This document shows positions 1-8,577 of a stretch of DNA of 64,000 bases, piece after piece. The DNA is from SR-FBR-E99 sp963732365 (GTDB lineage: Bacteria > Bacteroidota > Bacteroidia > Bacteroidales > VadinHA17), in the NCBI GenBank assembly GCA_963732365.1, contig CAVSZC010000001.1, positions 488,037-552,036 of the forward strand, in the 5' to 3' direction. The notes under the pieces were generated by a model. It ran no database searches, was not told the origin of the DNA, and saw only the letters and a list, made by a program, of their open reading frames with translations. Both the position numbers and the translations under genes were made by a program. Numbering within the stretch: the first letter of the stretch is position 1; every line of letters starts with the position of its first letter.

Positions 1-295
1 GAAGGCAGAGATAGGAATCAACAACGGCAGGATCAACAGGCAGATAATTAAAGGCTTCAGCGAACCGGGAAATCCGGCTACGGTCCATGTCACCGATATG
101 AGACATTACGGCATCGCCTATCTCTTCACGGTATGCAGTGTCAGAAATCATGCTTCTACCAGTGCCTATCACCGCAAATCTTTCCGGAAGAAGATTCTGT
201 GTGTAAAGTGCATACAAGGCTGGCACGATCTTCCTCATGGCGAGGTCTCCTCTCCCTCCGAAGATCACAATTATCTGGTTTTCAGGCCTTATCAT
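1..295 (-). CDS. zwf: Glucose-6-phosphate dehydrogenase, N-terminal part (runs off the left edge)
   Basis: Reading the minus strand from the ATG at 295 gives an N-terminal Rossmann segment with IFGGRGDL, then MRKIVPALYALY and FAVIGTGRS. This is the layout of the NADP-binding start of glucose-6-phosphate dehydrogenase, first step of the oxidative pentose phosphate pathway. About 98 codons are inside the window; the active site lies outside. The usual GASGDL loop reads GGRGDL here, an unusual Arg next to the dinucleotide-binding Gly. A good promoter lies upstream at 371-401. The family call rests on the N-terminus only. Confidence 0.8.
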   Translation of the reverse strand, partial: MIRPENQIIVIFGGRGDLAMRKIVPALYALYTQNLLPERFAVIGTGRSMISDTAYREEIGDAVMSHIGDMDRSRISRFAEAFNYLPVDPAVVDSYLCL

Positions 296-370
296 CCTTT
301 TATAAGTTGACTTTGAATTATTTGTTTGAGACAATACCCTCTTCTATTATTCCCGACAGTCAGCGATAAA

Positions 371-401
371 CAAATATAGGAAAAGCGGGAAAACATAACA
401 A
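371..401 (-). promoter_or_regulatory. Bacteroidota-type promoter for zwf
   Basis: On the minus strand the sequence reads TTG, 20 bases, then TATATTTG (plus-strand CAAATATA at 371-378, CAA at 399-401). This fits the Bacteroidota -33 TTG / -7 TAnnTTTG pattern. It predicts a start of transcription near 364 and a leader of about 70 bases before the zwf ATG. Confidence 0.6.
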
Positions 402-752
402 GCAGTCTTTGCCAAATGTCAGTCCTCCCCTCCTGCTGATACTACAGATCATATACAGCCAGTATTTTTTAAACCTCGTAAATCAACAATTGTCCTTTAA
501 CCCAATGAAATTCGATGTACATTAAAGGTAGTCCATATATCTCTGTTTATCTGATTGTTATAAAATGATCATTTTACTATTGTATATTTATTAAACACCT
601 GTATACTTTTTAAACACCCACCCTATATATCTGTATATATGAATGTTAGCAAATATACTTGAACCCGTGTGTTGATTTATTAAACACTTATCCCTTTTTA
701 CAAGTTCATCTTTATTTCATTATAATACTGATTATCTGTTTATTACAGCGTT
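402..752. other. AT-rich divergent intergenic region with repeated motif
   Basis: This gene-free stretch lies between zwf (minus) and the redox operon (plus). It is AT-rich with no convincing ORF. Its notable content is a repeated TTTATTAAACAC motif, listed separately, and several runs of alternating TA. No RNA gene or terminator was recognised. Confidence 0.6.
587..687 (+). repeat. Three TTTATTAAACAC-type direct repeats (candidate activator sites)
   Basis: TTTATTAAACAC occurs exactly at 587-598 and 676-687, with a close variant TTTTTAAACAC at 607-617. The last copy is the right half of an imperfect palindrome, GTGTT...AACAC, at 669-687. The copies lie about 65 to 170 bases upstream of a sigma-54-like promoter, the distance expected for enhancer sites. 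The operon they precede encodes its own NtrC-type activator at 7217-8557. That they bind this activator is inference. Confidence 0.4.
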
Positions 753-768
753 TGGCACATTAATTGGA
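753..768 (+). promoter_or_regulatory. Candidate sigma-54 promoter
   Basis: TGGCAC, five bases, TTGGA at 753-768 resembles the sigma-54 -24/-12 element (TGGCAC-N5-TTGCA). The -24 GG is present with the correct 10-base spacing, but the -12 GC is GG here. Transcription would begin near 779, just before the ATG at 795. An NtrC-type activator gene lies in the same cluster, which makes the site plausible. Confidence 0.4.
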
Positions 769-794
769 AATCCCCTTTCACATAACCGCATGAA

Positions 795-2489
795 ATGAAC
801 ATTAAATCAATTGATATGAAAAAAGCATCATTTTTAACAGCCTGCATGATGTTAATCCCATTTAGCATCATGATGTGTCAGGAGCTGAGATCTGAAGCAG
901 TTCAGAATGAAGCAAACCGCATCACAGTCACAGCCTCTCCTGAAATTGAGGCTCTCGTGGGGATGTGGGCAGCAGGGTTTGAAAGCTCAAACCCGGGGAT
1001 GAAAGTTACCCTCACTGCAGCGGAGTCTGCAACCGCTGGCGCAGATATTCATTTTATCGCCGGCAACTCCCTACAGGAATCAGGATACGCTTCAGCATTC
1101 AGGATGGTAGTTGGACGGGATGTTGTGGTTCCTGTAATGAGTGTTAAGAATCCTCTCCTTGAAGAGATATTCAACCGGGGCCTCTCGCAGCAGGAATTTG
1201 CTGCTCTGTTGTCATCAGAAGAGATTTATACATGGGGGAAGATCCTCGGCAATAATTCCAACGAGAGGGTCAATGCACTTATCCTCGGCAACAGCACCGT
1301 ACAATCATCGGTTGCCAGGTTTGTCAGCCTTGATCAGTCTCTTGTCAGGGGATCATTCATATCCTCACCTTCCGCTCTCCTTGGAGCACTTGACAGAGAT
1401 CCCTCAGCCGTCGGTTTCTTAAGACTGGCTGACATTACAGATCCTTCCAGCCAGGAGTTTATCTCCGGGCTCAGGGTAATTCCTGTAGATGTCAACAGTA
1501 ACGGCATTTCAGATTATTTCGAGCAGTTCTACTCTGACTTTCGCAGTTTCAACAGGGGCGTATATATCGGTAAGTATCCGAAGACACTCTGCAACAACAT
1601 TTTTGCTGTAGCTCCCGCACAGCCATTGAATGATGCAGGCTCAGCCCTCCTGAGCTACATCCTTACCGACGGCCAGCCCAAGCTCGCACTGAGCGGTTAT
1701 ACTGCACTCGCAGACGGCGAAGGCCGTAACAGGTCAGCCATACTTGGTTCGGATGAGAATGTTGTTTCAGTTTCACCGGGCGGTACAGATCCATACAGGG
1801 CAGCACTGTGGGTTGCGGCCTTCATCATAACCGTATCATTACTGTCATATGCATTGTACAGGTTTGCAGGGAAACGCGCCTCAGCAGGTGTCAAACCTGA
1901 ACGTGTACATAATGAAAGCTTCAGTGAAAAAAATCTCGTCATACCAGCAGGCATTCTCTTCGATAAAAGCCATACATGGGCCTTCATGGAAAGGGACGGA
2001 TCAGTTCGCGTAGGGATCGATGACTTCCTGCAGCACCTTACCGGCTCAATCACACGTCTGCGCATGAAATCGCCGGGCGAAAAGGTAAGGAAGGGTGATC
2101 ATATTCTTTCACTCGTACAGAAGGGCAAACAGCTCGATATATGTTCACCTGTAAGTGGAATCATCAGATCAAGCAATGAACAGCTTGTCACCAATCCAGC
2201 TGCCATCAATAACTCCCCGTTCAATGACGGATGGATTTATACTATTGAGCCCGACAACTGGATGAAGGAGTCGCGTATCATGATCATGGCAGGCAAGTAT
2301 GCCGAATGGATAAAAGGTGAATTCACCCGTATGAAGGACTTTCTCGCTTCACTTCCGGATGTAAATCAGGTAAGGCTGGCACATGTGGTTCTGCAGGACG
2401 GTGGCGAGCTGAAGGAAGGGCTGCTTGAGGAGTTCGGCCCGGAGGTATGGGAGGAGTTTCAGATGAAATTCATGGACAACGCCAGATGA
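795..2489 (+). CDS. PstS-like binding domain fused through one membrane helix to a GcvH-like domain
   Basis: This 564-residue protein starts with a signal-like hydrophobic segment. A periplasmic binding-protein domain follows (about residues 40-320), including VVGRDVVVPVMSVKNP as in PstS-type solute-binding folds. One transmembrane helix (about 337-356) precedes a cytoplasmic domain resembling glycine-cleavage H protein (about 385-490), with VRVGIDDF and DICSPVSG. The H-protein lipoyl lysine is missing: the residue four before DICSPVSG is Gly, in GKQLD. The C-terminus shares LQDGGEL and PEVWEEF with the protein at 4696-5400. A start at Met8 (816) is also possible. It leads an operon with HybA-like and NrfD-like subunits, so it probably links an exported ligand-binding domain to that complex. 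Ligand and function are unknown. Confidence 0.75.
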   Translation: MNIKSIDMKKASFLTACMMLIPFSIMMCQELRSEAVQNEANRITVTASPEIEALVGMWAAGFESSNPGMKVTLTAAESATAGADIHFIAGNSLQESGYASAFRMVVGRDVVVPVMSVKNPLLEEIFNRGLSQQEFAALLSSEEIYTWGKILGNNSNERVNALILGNSTVQSSVARFVSLDQSLVRGSFISSPSALLGALDRDPSAVGFLRLADITDPSSQEFISGLRVIPVDVNSNGISDYFEQFYSDFRSFNRGVYIGKYPKTLCNNIFAVAPAQPLNDAGSALLSYILTDGQPKLALSGYTALADGEGRNRSAILGSDENVVSVSPGGTDPYRAALWVAAFIITVSLLSYALYRFAGKRASAGVKPERVHNESFSEKNLVIPAGILFDKSHTWAFMERDGSVRVGIDDFLQHLTGSITRLRMKSPGEKVRKGDHILSLVQKGKQLDICSPVSGIIRSSNEQLVTNPAAINNSPFNDGWIYTIEPDNWMKESRIMIMAGKYAEWIKGEFTRMKDFLASLPDVNQVRLAHVVLQDGGELKEGLLEEFGPEVWEEFQMKFMDNAR

Positions 2490-2549
2490 TGCAATGACCT
2501 TAACAGAATATCAAACTGACAAATTAATATTCACTTTATAAATACCGCA

Positions 2550-3428
2550 ATGAGTATTGACAGAAGAGACTTTTTCAAAGTGCTGGGAGTCACAGGAGTC
2601 ACGCTTGCCACAGGGAAGCGTCTGGGAGCTGAACCGGCACCAGATATGGACAGCAGACAGGAGTTTTTTGGAATGTTATATGACTCCACACGCTGTGCAG
2701 GCTGCCAGGGATGTGAGTTTGCATGTGCAGAAGCCAACGGATTGCCCACGCCAGATCTGCAGGATCTGCCCGTCGTGGGCACGGAACGTAAGGCCAACGA
2801 GACACGCCGTACCGTGATCAACGTTTACAACACAAGTAAGGGCGAGATGTATGTCAAGAGACAGTGCATGCATTGCAACGACCCTGCATGTGCGGCAGCA
2901 TGTCTGACCAAGGCTATGTACAAGACCACCGACGGGTCTGTCATCTGGCGCGGGGACAAATGCATGGGATGTCGCTACTGCATGGTGTCATGCCCGTTTG
3001 ATGTCCCTAAATTCGAGTACTTCAGCGCAAATCCAAAGATCGAGAAGTGCGATATGTGCTACGAGAGACTTAAGGAGGGTAAGATCCCGGCATGCGCAGA
3101 GAACTGTCCTACGGAGGCTATTGTCTTCGGCTCCCGGAGGGAATTACTGGCGGAGGCCCGCAAGAGGATACACGATAACCCCGGTGCGTACTACGACCAA
3201 ATCTACGGCGAACATGAAGCCGGAGGAACCGGATACCTCTATCTTTCCGCCGTCCCATTTGAGGAACTGGACTTCAAAACGACATTGCAGAAATCATCCT
3301 ATCCCGCACTGACAAAAGGATTCCTCTATGCGGTCCCGTCCATATTTGTTCTTTGGCCTGCACTCTTGCTGGGACTTCAGCAGGCAACTAAAAATAATAA
3401 CCATAACGAAGAAGAAGACCATGAGTAA
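2550..3428 (+). CDS. Tat-exported HybA-like protein with four 4Fe-4S clusters
   Basis: A Tat-type leader (DRRDFFK at residues 4-10) is followed by cysteine groups for four 4Fe-4S clusters: CAGCQGCEFAC, CMHCNDPAC, CMGCRYCMVSC and CDMC...CAENC. A single C-terminal membrane helix (around residues 262-280) ends in an acidic tail. This is the architecture of HybA/DmsB-type electron-transfer subunits, anchored on the outer face of the cytoplasmic membrane. Its stop overlaps the next gene, an NrfD/HybB-like quinone-reactive subunit, by eight bases, so the two are probably made together. No hydrogenase or molybdopterin catalytic subunit accompanies it, so the electron donor is not apparent. Confidence 0.88.
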   Translation: MSIDRRDFFKVLGVTGVTLATGKRLGAEPAPDMDSRQEFFGMLYDSTRCAGCQGCEFACAEANGLPTPDLQDLPVVGTERKANETRRTVINVYNTSKGEMYVKRQCMHCNDPACAAACLTKAMYKTTDGSVIWRGDKCMGCRYCMVSCPFDVPKFEYFSANPKIEKCDMCYERLKEGKIPACAENCPTEAIVFGSRRELLAEARKRIHDNPGAYYDQIYGEHEAGGTGYLYLSAVPFEELDFKTTLQKSSYPALTKGFLYAVPSIFVLWPALLLGLQQATKNNNHNEEEDHE

Positions 3429-4650
3429 TACTGATTATACCCTGACCCGGAATGCACCTTCCCTCAGCACCTGGCAATTCCTTAAGGAAGAACTTAAACC
3501 GAAAGGAAAATGGCTTACACCTTTTAACGTGATCTCCTTGCCGATAATGTTAACCGGCCTCATTCTTATTGTGATACGATTCTGGAAAGGGATAGGGTCA
3601 ATAACGAACCTGACACAGGAAGTTCCATGGGGGCTGTGGATCGGATTTGATGTTGTTACCGGGGTGGCTTTTGCCGGCGGTGCCTATGTCATCACGTTCA
3701 TGGTCTATATCCTCAACATGAAGCAGTATCACTCCATCGTGAGAGTAACTGTTCTCAACGGCTTCCTTGCCTATGTGTTCTATGCAGGCGCCCTGCTGCT
3801 TGATCTCGGAAGGCCATGGAATGTCATCAATCCTATCATCGGCAACAGTTTCGGCACCAGCTCTGTTCTTTTTCTTGTAGCCTGGCATTTCCTTCTGTAT
3901 ATGATAGCTGAACTGATTGAGTTTTCCCCTGCAGTGGCTGAATGGTTAGGCGCTAAACGTGCCAGGAAGATCCTTTCCGGGATGACTCTCGGAGCAGTCA
4001 TCTTCGGTATCACTCTCTCAACACTTCATCAGTCAGGTCTCGGTGCCCTCTTCCTCATGGCAAAGGACAAGATACACCCGCTGTGGTATTCAGAGTTTAT
4101 CCCGATAATGTTCTTTGTGTCCAGTATCTTTGCGGGTCTGTCAATGGTGATCTTCGAGGGTTCGATAAGCCATAAGGTCTTCTCTGACCAGATAAGTGAA
4201 AAGAACCACAAGGCCCACAACAGGATACTGCATGGACTTTCAAAGATCTGCGCAGTAGCACTCTTTGCATATTTCACACTCAACGTGCTGGTGTTCGTTC
4301 ATGAGAAAAGGTGGGGACTTCTGAACAGTCCGATGGGATACTGGTATCTGACCGAGATGCTTGGATTTGTACTGCTGCCCATGGTGCTTTTCTTCATCAG
4401 CTACAGAAAACAGAACATCCTGCTGATAAGGATCGCATCACTGGTCACCATGATAGGTATTATTATCAACAGACTTAATGTCACCGTCATAGGATTCAAA
4501 TGGGATGCCGCACAGCATTATTATCCTTCATGGATGGAAATTACAGTGACACTTGCCGTGATATTTACCGAGATATGGATATTCCGGTGGATCATCACCC
4601 GTATGCCAGTTCTCAGGGATTCCCCGGCATGGGCAAAGGAGCAGTCATAG
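3421..4650 (+). CDS. NrfD/HybB-like polytopic membrane subunit
   Basis: This 409-residue, strongly hydrophobic protein has roughly ten membrane helices and the NrfD/HybB family signature regions (PWGLWIGFDVVTGVAFAGG, LDLGRPWNV). Family members exchange electrons with the quinone pool and partner with HybA-type iron-sulfur proteins. I chose the ATG at 3421 because it overlaps the stop of the HybA-like gene as ATGAGTAA and gives a normal N-terminus; a reading frame is open from 3328, but that part lies inside the upstream gene. It should be the membrane core of the complex encoded here. The direction of electron flow cannot be told from sequence. Confidence 0.87.
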   Translation: MSNTDYTLTRNAPSLSTWQFLKEELKPKGKWLTPFNVISLPIMLTGLILIVIRFWKGIGSITNLTQEVPWGLWIGFDVVTGVAFAGGAYVITFMVYILNMKQYHSIVRVTVLNGFLAYVFYAGALLLDLGRPWNVINPIIGNSFGTSSVLFLVAWHFLLYMIAELIEFSPAVAEWLGAKRARKILSGMTLGAVIFGITLSTLHQSGLGALFLMAKDKIHPLWYSEFIPIMFFVSSIFAGLSMVIFEGSISHKVFSDQISEKNHKAHNRILHGLSKICAVALFAYFTLNVLVFVHEKRWGLLNSPMGYWYLTEMLGFVLLPMVLFFISYRKQNILLIRIASLVTMIGIIINRLNVTVIGFKWDAAQHYYPSWMEITVTLAVIFTEIWIFRWIITRMPVLRDSPAWAKEQS

Positions 4651-4695
4651 AACCAGATCAATAATGAATTAAATATAACTAAACACACAGATATC

Positions 4696-5400
4696 ATGGA
4701 TGGATTTACTTACTACAACCTGTTTGAAACAAAGGGTATAGAGTACATCATCATCATCGCCTTCCTGCTGCTGATCATCCCCTTCTGGACAATGATCAAC
4801 AGGCCTCTCAAACTGTCGGGCAAGATCAGGAAAGCCTTCAGTACTCTTACGGCTTCTATCCTGCGCGTACCGCAGGGAGTATTCTTCAGCGACAAGCACA
4901 CATGGACTCACCTGGAGAAATCAGGCAATGCCAGAGTCGGCATCGATGACCTCCTGCTTCATCTGACCGGAGATGTGAATGTAAGCCTTGATGTGGAACC
5001 CGGCACCGTGGTCTCCAAAGGTGAGGTGATCTCGGTGATTGACCACGAGGGAAAGAAACTGAATGTCGTTTCCCCCATCTCAGGAGAGGTCACCGGCATC
5101 AATCATGATCTGAACTATGAACTTCTTCAAGAGGATCCATACGGCAGAGGATGGTTACTAAGCATAAAGCCAACTGACTGGAAATCTGAGACAAGCAGTT
5201 ACCACATCGCATCAGATGCAACAGGATGGCTTGGGAGAGAGCTTGACAGATTCAGGGATTTCCTTGCAGTCTCGGCAGGCAAATACATACAGGGGTCGCC
5301 TGCAGTCTATATGCAGGACGGAGGTGAACTTGTCGACCACCCACTCTCTTCAATGCCTGAAGAGGTATGGAGTGACTTCGAAAAGGAATTCCTGAAATAA
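4696..5400 (+). CDS. Membrane-anchored GcvH-like protein, paralogue of the C-terminal domain at 795-2489
   Basis: One N-terminal membrane helix (about residues 17-35) is followed by a cytoplasmic H-protein-like domain with HTWTHLEKSG, ARVGIDDLLLHLTG and NVVSPISGEV. As in the first gene, the lipoyl-lysine position is Gly (GKKLN before VVSPISG), so lipoylation as in true GcvH is unlikely, although neighbouring lysines exist. The C-terminal part (MQDGGEL, PEEVWSDFEKEF) matches the end of the 795-2489 product, so the two arose by duplication. It lies 45 bases after the NrfD-like gene and before a terminator-like hairpin. Probably an accessory or regulatory subunit of the redox complex; its exact role is unknown. 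Confidence 0.75.
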   Translation: MDGFTYYNLFETKGIEYIIIIAFLLLIIPFWTMINRPLKLSGKIRKAFSTLTASILRVPQGVFFSDKHTWTHLEKSGNARVGIDDLLLHLTGDVNVSLDVEPGTVVSKGEVISVIDHEGKKLNVVSPISGEVTGINHDLNYELLQEDPYGRGWLLSIKPTDWKSETSSYHIASDATGWLGRELDRFRDFLAVSAGKYIQGSPAVYMQDGGELVDHPLSSMPEEVWSDFEKEFLK

Positions 5401-5472
5401 GCTTTCCATATAACAAATATCATTGCACAGATAGTATATTCTTAGTAATTTGTAGAAAAATTAAACAACAGA

Positions 5473-5505
5473 AATAACCGGGACCGTCAAGGGACCCCGG
5501 TTATT
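5473..5505 (+). terminator. Hairpin ending the redox-complex genes
   Basis: AATAACCGGG (5473-5482) pairs with CCCGGTTATT (5496-5505) around a 13-base loop. No long T-run follows, so it may be an attenuator or mRNA-stabilising hairpin rather than a full terminator. It separates the structural genes from the two-component genes. Confidence 0.55.
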
Positions 5506-5556
5506 CCTGCTTCATTCAGGCTGAGGGTTAAGGCAAAGACAAAACCTTGAAACAAT

Positions 5557-7206
5557 ATGAGCAGAAAGACCTTAAGTACATCAACACTGAGAAAGTATCT
5601 GCAGTACCGATCAACTATCTACGGCCGGGTGGTGACAATCATTACATTCGCGGCAATAATTCTGTTTCTGTTTCTCAGCGTTATATTCAGAACTGTCTAT
5701 GTTAATTATTTCAACACCGTATTGAAACAGAACGGGAACAATATCGGGGCGATTGTTGAAGGCTCTCTCTATCAGTCGATGCTGGAAAATGACAAACGGA
5801 CCCTGCACAGTACACTTGACATAATAAATACCATGCCCGGTATTGAAGATGTCAACATGTATGATGAAACTGATAATCTTGTCTACTCCTCGTTCAAAGG
5901 CGACTCAGATAGCCACAGTAACCCTGACTGCATATCGTGTCATGATAACCTCAGCACGATGTTCTCCAGGAAAGAGAGAAGCTACATGATCATTGATGCC
6001 AAGAGTGACTGCAGCATGAATCCCGGTCGGCCAGGGCAGAGACATCTGCTGATAAGAAGGCCTATTCTAAACGAATATTCATGCTATACGGCTTCGTGCC
6101 ATGCTCACAGTGAAGACGAGGAGTTGCTCGGATCGCTGATAATCAGGATGCCTTTGAACGATCTCGACTACGCACTAAAAAAGTCATCGGCACAGTTCCT
6201 GCTTATGTCTTTGCTGACAACAATAATAATTGTCACCACACTCATATTCTTCACAAGAAGGAGAATCAAGGATCCGCTTAACAGCATAATAAAGGCCAGC
6301 GAGGCTGTTTCTAACGGTGAGATGAATACAAGGCTGGAGATAAAACCCAACCTGCTTGATGACATGAAGAAGGTGTCACTGGCCTTCAACAATATGCTTG
6401 ACAATATTGACAATGCCACAAATGAACTTGAAAACTGGTCAAGGCAGCTCGAATATAAGGTCCAGAAAAAATCAGAGGAGCTCTCTGAAGCTCAGAATGA
6501 GCTTATCAACGTAGAGAGGATAGCTTCACTCGGCAAACTGTCAGCCTCGGTTGCTCACGAGATTAACAATCCCCTCTCCGGAATATTAGTCTATACAAAA
6601 CTTGTCTATAAGCAACTCGACAACGGTGACCTCACTCCCGCAAAAAGAGAGAACATTCTCAGGCAACTGAAGCTTATTGAGGGTGAGACAAAAAGATGCG
6701 GAGACATTGTGAAAGGGCTGCTGGACTTCTCACGGAAAGACCAGGATGATTTTGAGGAGTACCACCTTGAACAAATACTTCGCGACACATATGATTTCAT
6801 GACGCATCATATAAAGATAGCCAACATAAATTTCCTGACTGATTTCGGGTCACAGTCAGATCTCATCCATTGCAGCCCTAACCAGATAAAGCAAGCCTGC
6901 GTGGCCTTGCTTGTCAACGCCTCGGAAGCGGTCTCCGATAACGGGGAAATAGTAATACGAACAAGAAACACTGATGAAAACAACATCAGGGTTGATATCA
7001 GTGACAACGGCTCGGGTATAGCTCCCGACGACATTCACCATATTTTTGAACCATTCTTCACCACAAAGCATGATGCCAGGGGGATTGGTCTAGGCCTTGC
7101 AATTGTTCATGGCATAGTACAAAACCACAGTGGCAGAATTGAGGTAGATTCAGTTGTTGGTAAAGGAACCACAATCTCAATAATTTTACCTTTAAGAAAA
7201 GTATAA
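5557..7206 (+). CDS. Membrane sensor histidine kinase with periplasmic c-type heme motifs
   Basis: The 549-residue protein has a membrane helix near residues 24-46, a periplasmic domain, a second helix near 212-234, HAMP, a coiled linker, HisKA with the phosphoacceptor in VAHEINNP (His334), and an ATPase domain with DNGSGI and GIGLGLAIV. The periplasmic domain carries CISCH (residues 125-129) and a CX4CH motif (176-182), both known covalent heme-attachment motifs. This suggests a redox, oxygen or small-gas signal rather than a soluble ligand. The gene precedes its response regulator by 10 bases, and both follow the NrfD-type complex, which they probably control. No cytochrome maturation genes are in the window. 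Confidence 0.9.
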   Translation: MSRKTLSTSTLRKYLQYRSTIYGRVVTIITFAAIILFLFLSVIFRTVYVNYFNTVLKQNGNNIGAIVEGSLYQSMLENDKRTLHSTLDIINTMPGIEDVNMYDETDNLVYSSFKGDSDSHSNPDCISCHDNLSTMFSRKERSYMIIDAKSDCSMNPGRPGQRHLLIRRPILNEYSCYTASCHAHSEDEELLGSLIIRMPLNDLDYALKKSSAQFLLMSLLTTIIIVTTLIFFTRRRIKDPLNSIIKASEAVSNGEMNTRLEIKPNLLDDMKKVSLAFNNMLDNIDNATNELENWSRQLEYKVQKKSEELSEAQNELINVERIASLGKLSASVAHEINNPLSGILVYTKLVYKQLDNGDLTPAKRENILRQLKLIEGETKRCGDIVKGLLDFSRKDQDDFEEYHLEQILRDTYDFMTHHIKIANINFLTDFGSQSDLIHCSPNQIKQACVALLVNASEAVSDNGEIVIRTRNTDENNIRVDISDNGSGIAPDDIHHIFEPFFTTKHDARGIGLGLAIVHGIVQNHSGRIEVDSVVGKGTTISIILPLRKV

Positions 7207-7216
7207 GAGAAGCGTT

Positions 7217-8557
7217 ATGGCAGAAAAAATATCAATACTGATCGTTGACGACGAGGAGTCAGTAAGAGATTCTCTGTTCAATTGGTTTATGGAAGACGGT
7301 TATGATGTCGAATGTGCCGAGAATGCAAAAAAAGCACTTCTCCTCCTCGAGTCCCGGGAATTCGATATTGTACTGGCAGATATAAAGATGCCAGGCATGG
7401 ACGGAATGGAAATGCACCGCAGAATACGGGCGTTGAACAAAGAGACCATTGTCATAATAATGACAGCCTTCGCATCTGTCGACACGGCGGTTCAGGCGCT
7501 GAAGGACGGCGCCTATGATTACGTAACCAAACCGTTCGATCCTGATGACCTGTCTCATCTGATACGCAATGCGGCAACCCATATAGCGCTGAAAGCCGAG
7601 AATGAGGCATTGAAGAGAAAGGTAACCACCCTTGAAGACATTGATGACCTTATTGGTAACAGTGAGGCTATAAGGAAGGTACTGAAACAGGTTGAGAGTG
7701 TAGCCCAGTCAAATACGTCAGTCATCATCACCGGTGAGAGCGGTACAGGCAAAGAGCTGGTTGCCAGGGCTATACACTCAAATTCACCGAGGAAGTATTT
7801 TCCGCTCATAAGTGTTCATTGCGGTGCCCTTACAGAGAGTCTGCTTGAGAGCGAGCTCTTCGGGCATGAGAAGGGAGCTTTCACAGGGGCTACCTTCAAC
7901 CGGAAGGGAAGGTTTGAAATGGCTGACGGCGGCACAATCTTCCTTGACGAGATAGCGACCATATCACCGAAGATGCAGATTGAACTGCTGAGGGTCCTGG
8001 AGACAAAATCCTTTGTACGTGTGGGAGGCAACAAGGAGATAAGTTCCGACTTCCGTGTCATATGTGCCACAAACAGGGATCTGAAGAGCATGGTAAAGAA
8101 CGGCACTTTCCGTGAGGATCTCTTCTACAGGCTGAATGTGGTGAACATCACCATCCCGCCGCTGCGGGAGAGGATCGAGGATATCCCCCTGCTGGTCAAT
8201 CACTTCATCAGAAAATACTGTACCTCGATGAGCCGCGACATGATCACCATAGAGCCCGCAGCAATGAAGCATCTGGAAAAATTTGAATTTCCCGGTAACG
8301 TTCGCGAGCTTGAGAATATGATTGAGCGAGCCATTGTTATTGGCAACGGGAAGGAGATCAAGCTGAAAGATCTGCCAATGGGCAAGGAGGCTATCAGCAG
8401 TTCAGTGGAGAGCCTTGACGAGCTGGAGAAGAGGCATATTGAGCAGATACTGATCAAATACCAGTGGAACGTTTCCCGTTCAGCAAAAGCCCTGAATGTA
8501 GACAGGGTTACCCTTTATAACAAAATCAGGAAGTATGATCTGAAGCAGGAGGAATAA
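7217..8557 (+). CDS. NtrC-family sigma-54-dependent response regulator
   Basis: A receiver domain (phosphoacceptor Asp55 in LADIKMPG) is followed by a sigma-54 AAA+ domain with Walker A GESGTGKE, the sigma-54 contact loop GAFTGA, Walker B GGTIFLDE and the R-finger region. A Fis-type helix-turn-helix (SRSAKALNVDRVTLYNKI) ends the protein. Length (446) is typical. It is the partner of the kinase at 5557-7206. A sigma-54-like element at 753-768 with upstream repeats is a natural candidate target, which would make the whole cluster self-regulated. Confidence 0.95.
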   Translation: MAEKISILIVDDEESVRDSLFNWFMEDGYDVECAENAKKALLLLESREFDIVLADIKMPGMDGMEMHRRIRALNKETIVIIMTAFASVDTAVQALKDGAYDYVTKPFDPDDLSHLIRNAATHIALKAENEALKRKVTTLEDIDDLIGNSEAIRKVLKQVESVAQSNTSVIITGESGTGKELVARAIHSNSPRKYFPLISVHCGALTESLLESELFGHEKGAFTGATFNRKGRFEMADGGTIFLDEIATISPKMQIELLRVLETKSFVRVGGNKEISSDFRVICATNRDLKSMVKNGTFREDLFYRLNVVNITIPPLRERIEDIPLLVNHFIRKYCTSMSRDMITIEPAAMKHLEKFEFPGNVRELENMIERAIVIGNGKEIKLKDLPMGKEAISSSVESLDELEKRHIEQILIKYQWNVSRSAKALNVDRVTLYNKIRKYDLKQEE

Positions 8558-8577
8558 TTCCATTAGGCTCACACTGA

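Noticed and set aside
3328..3420. Upstream extension of the NrfD-like ORF
   Set aside because: It lies inside the HybA-like gene in another frame; the ATG at 3421 gives the normal family N-terminus.
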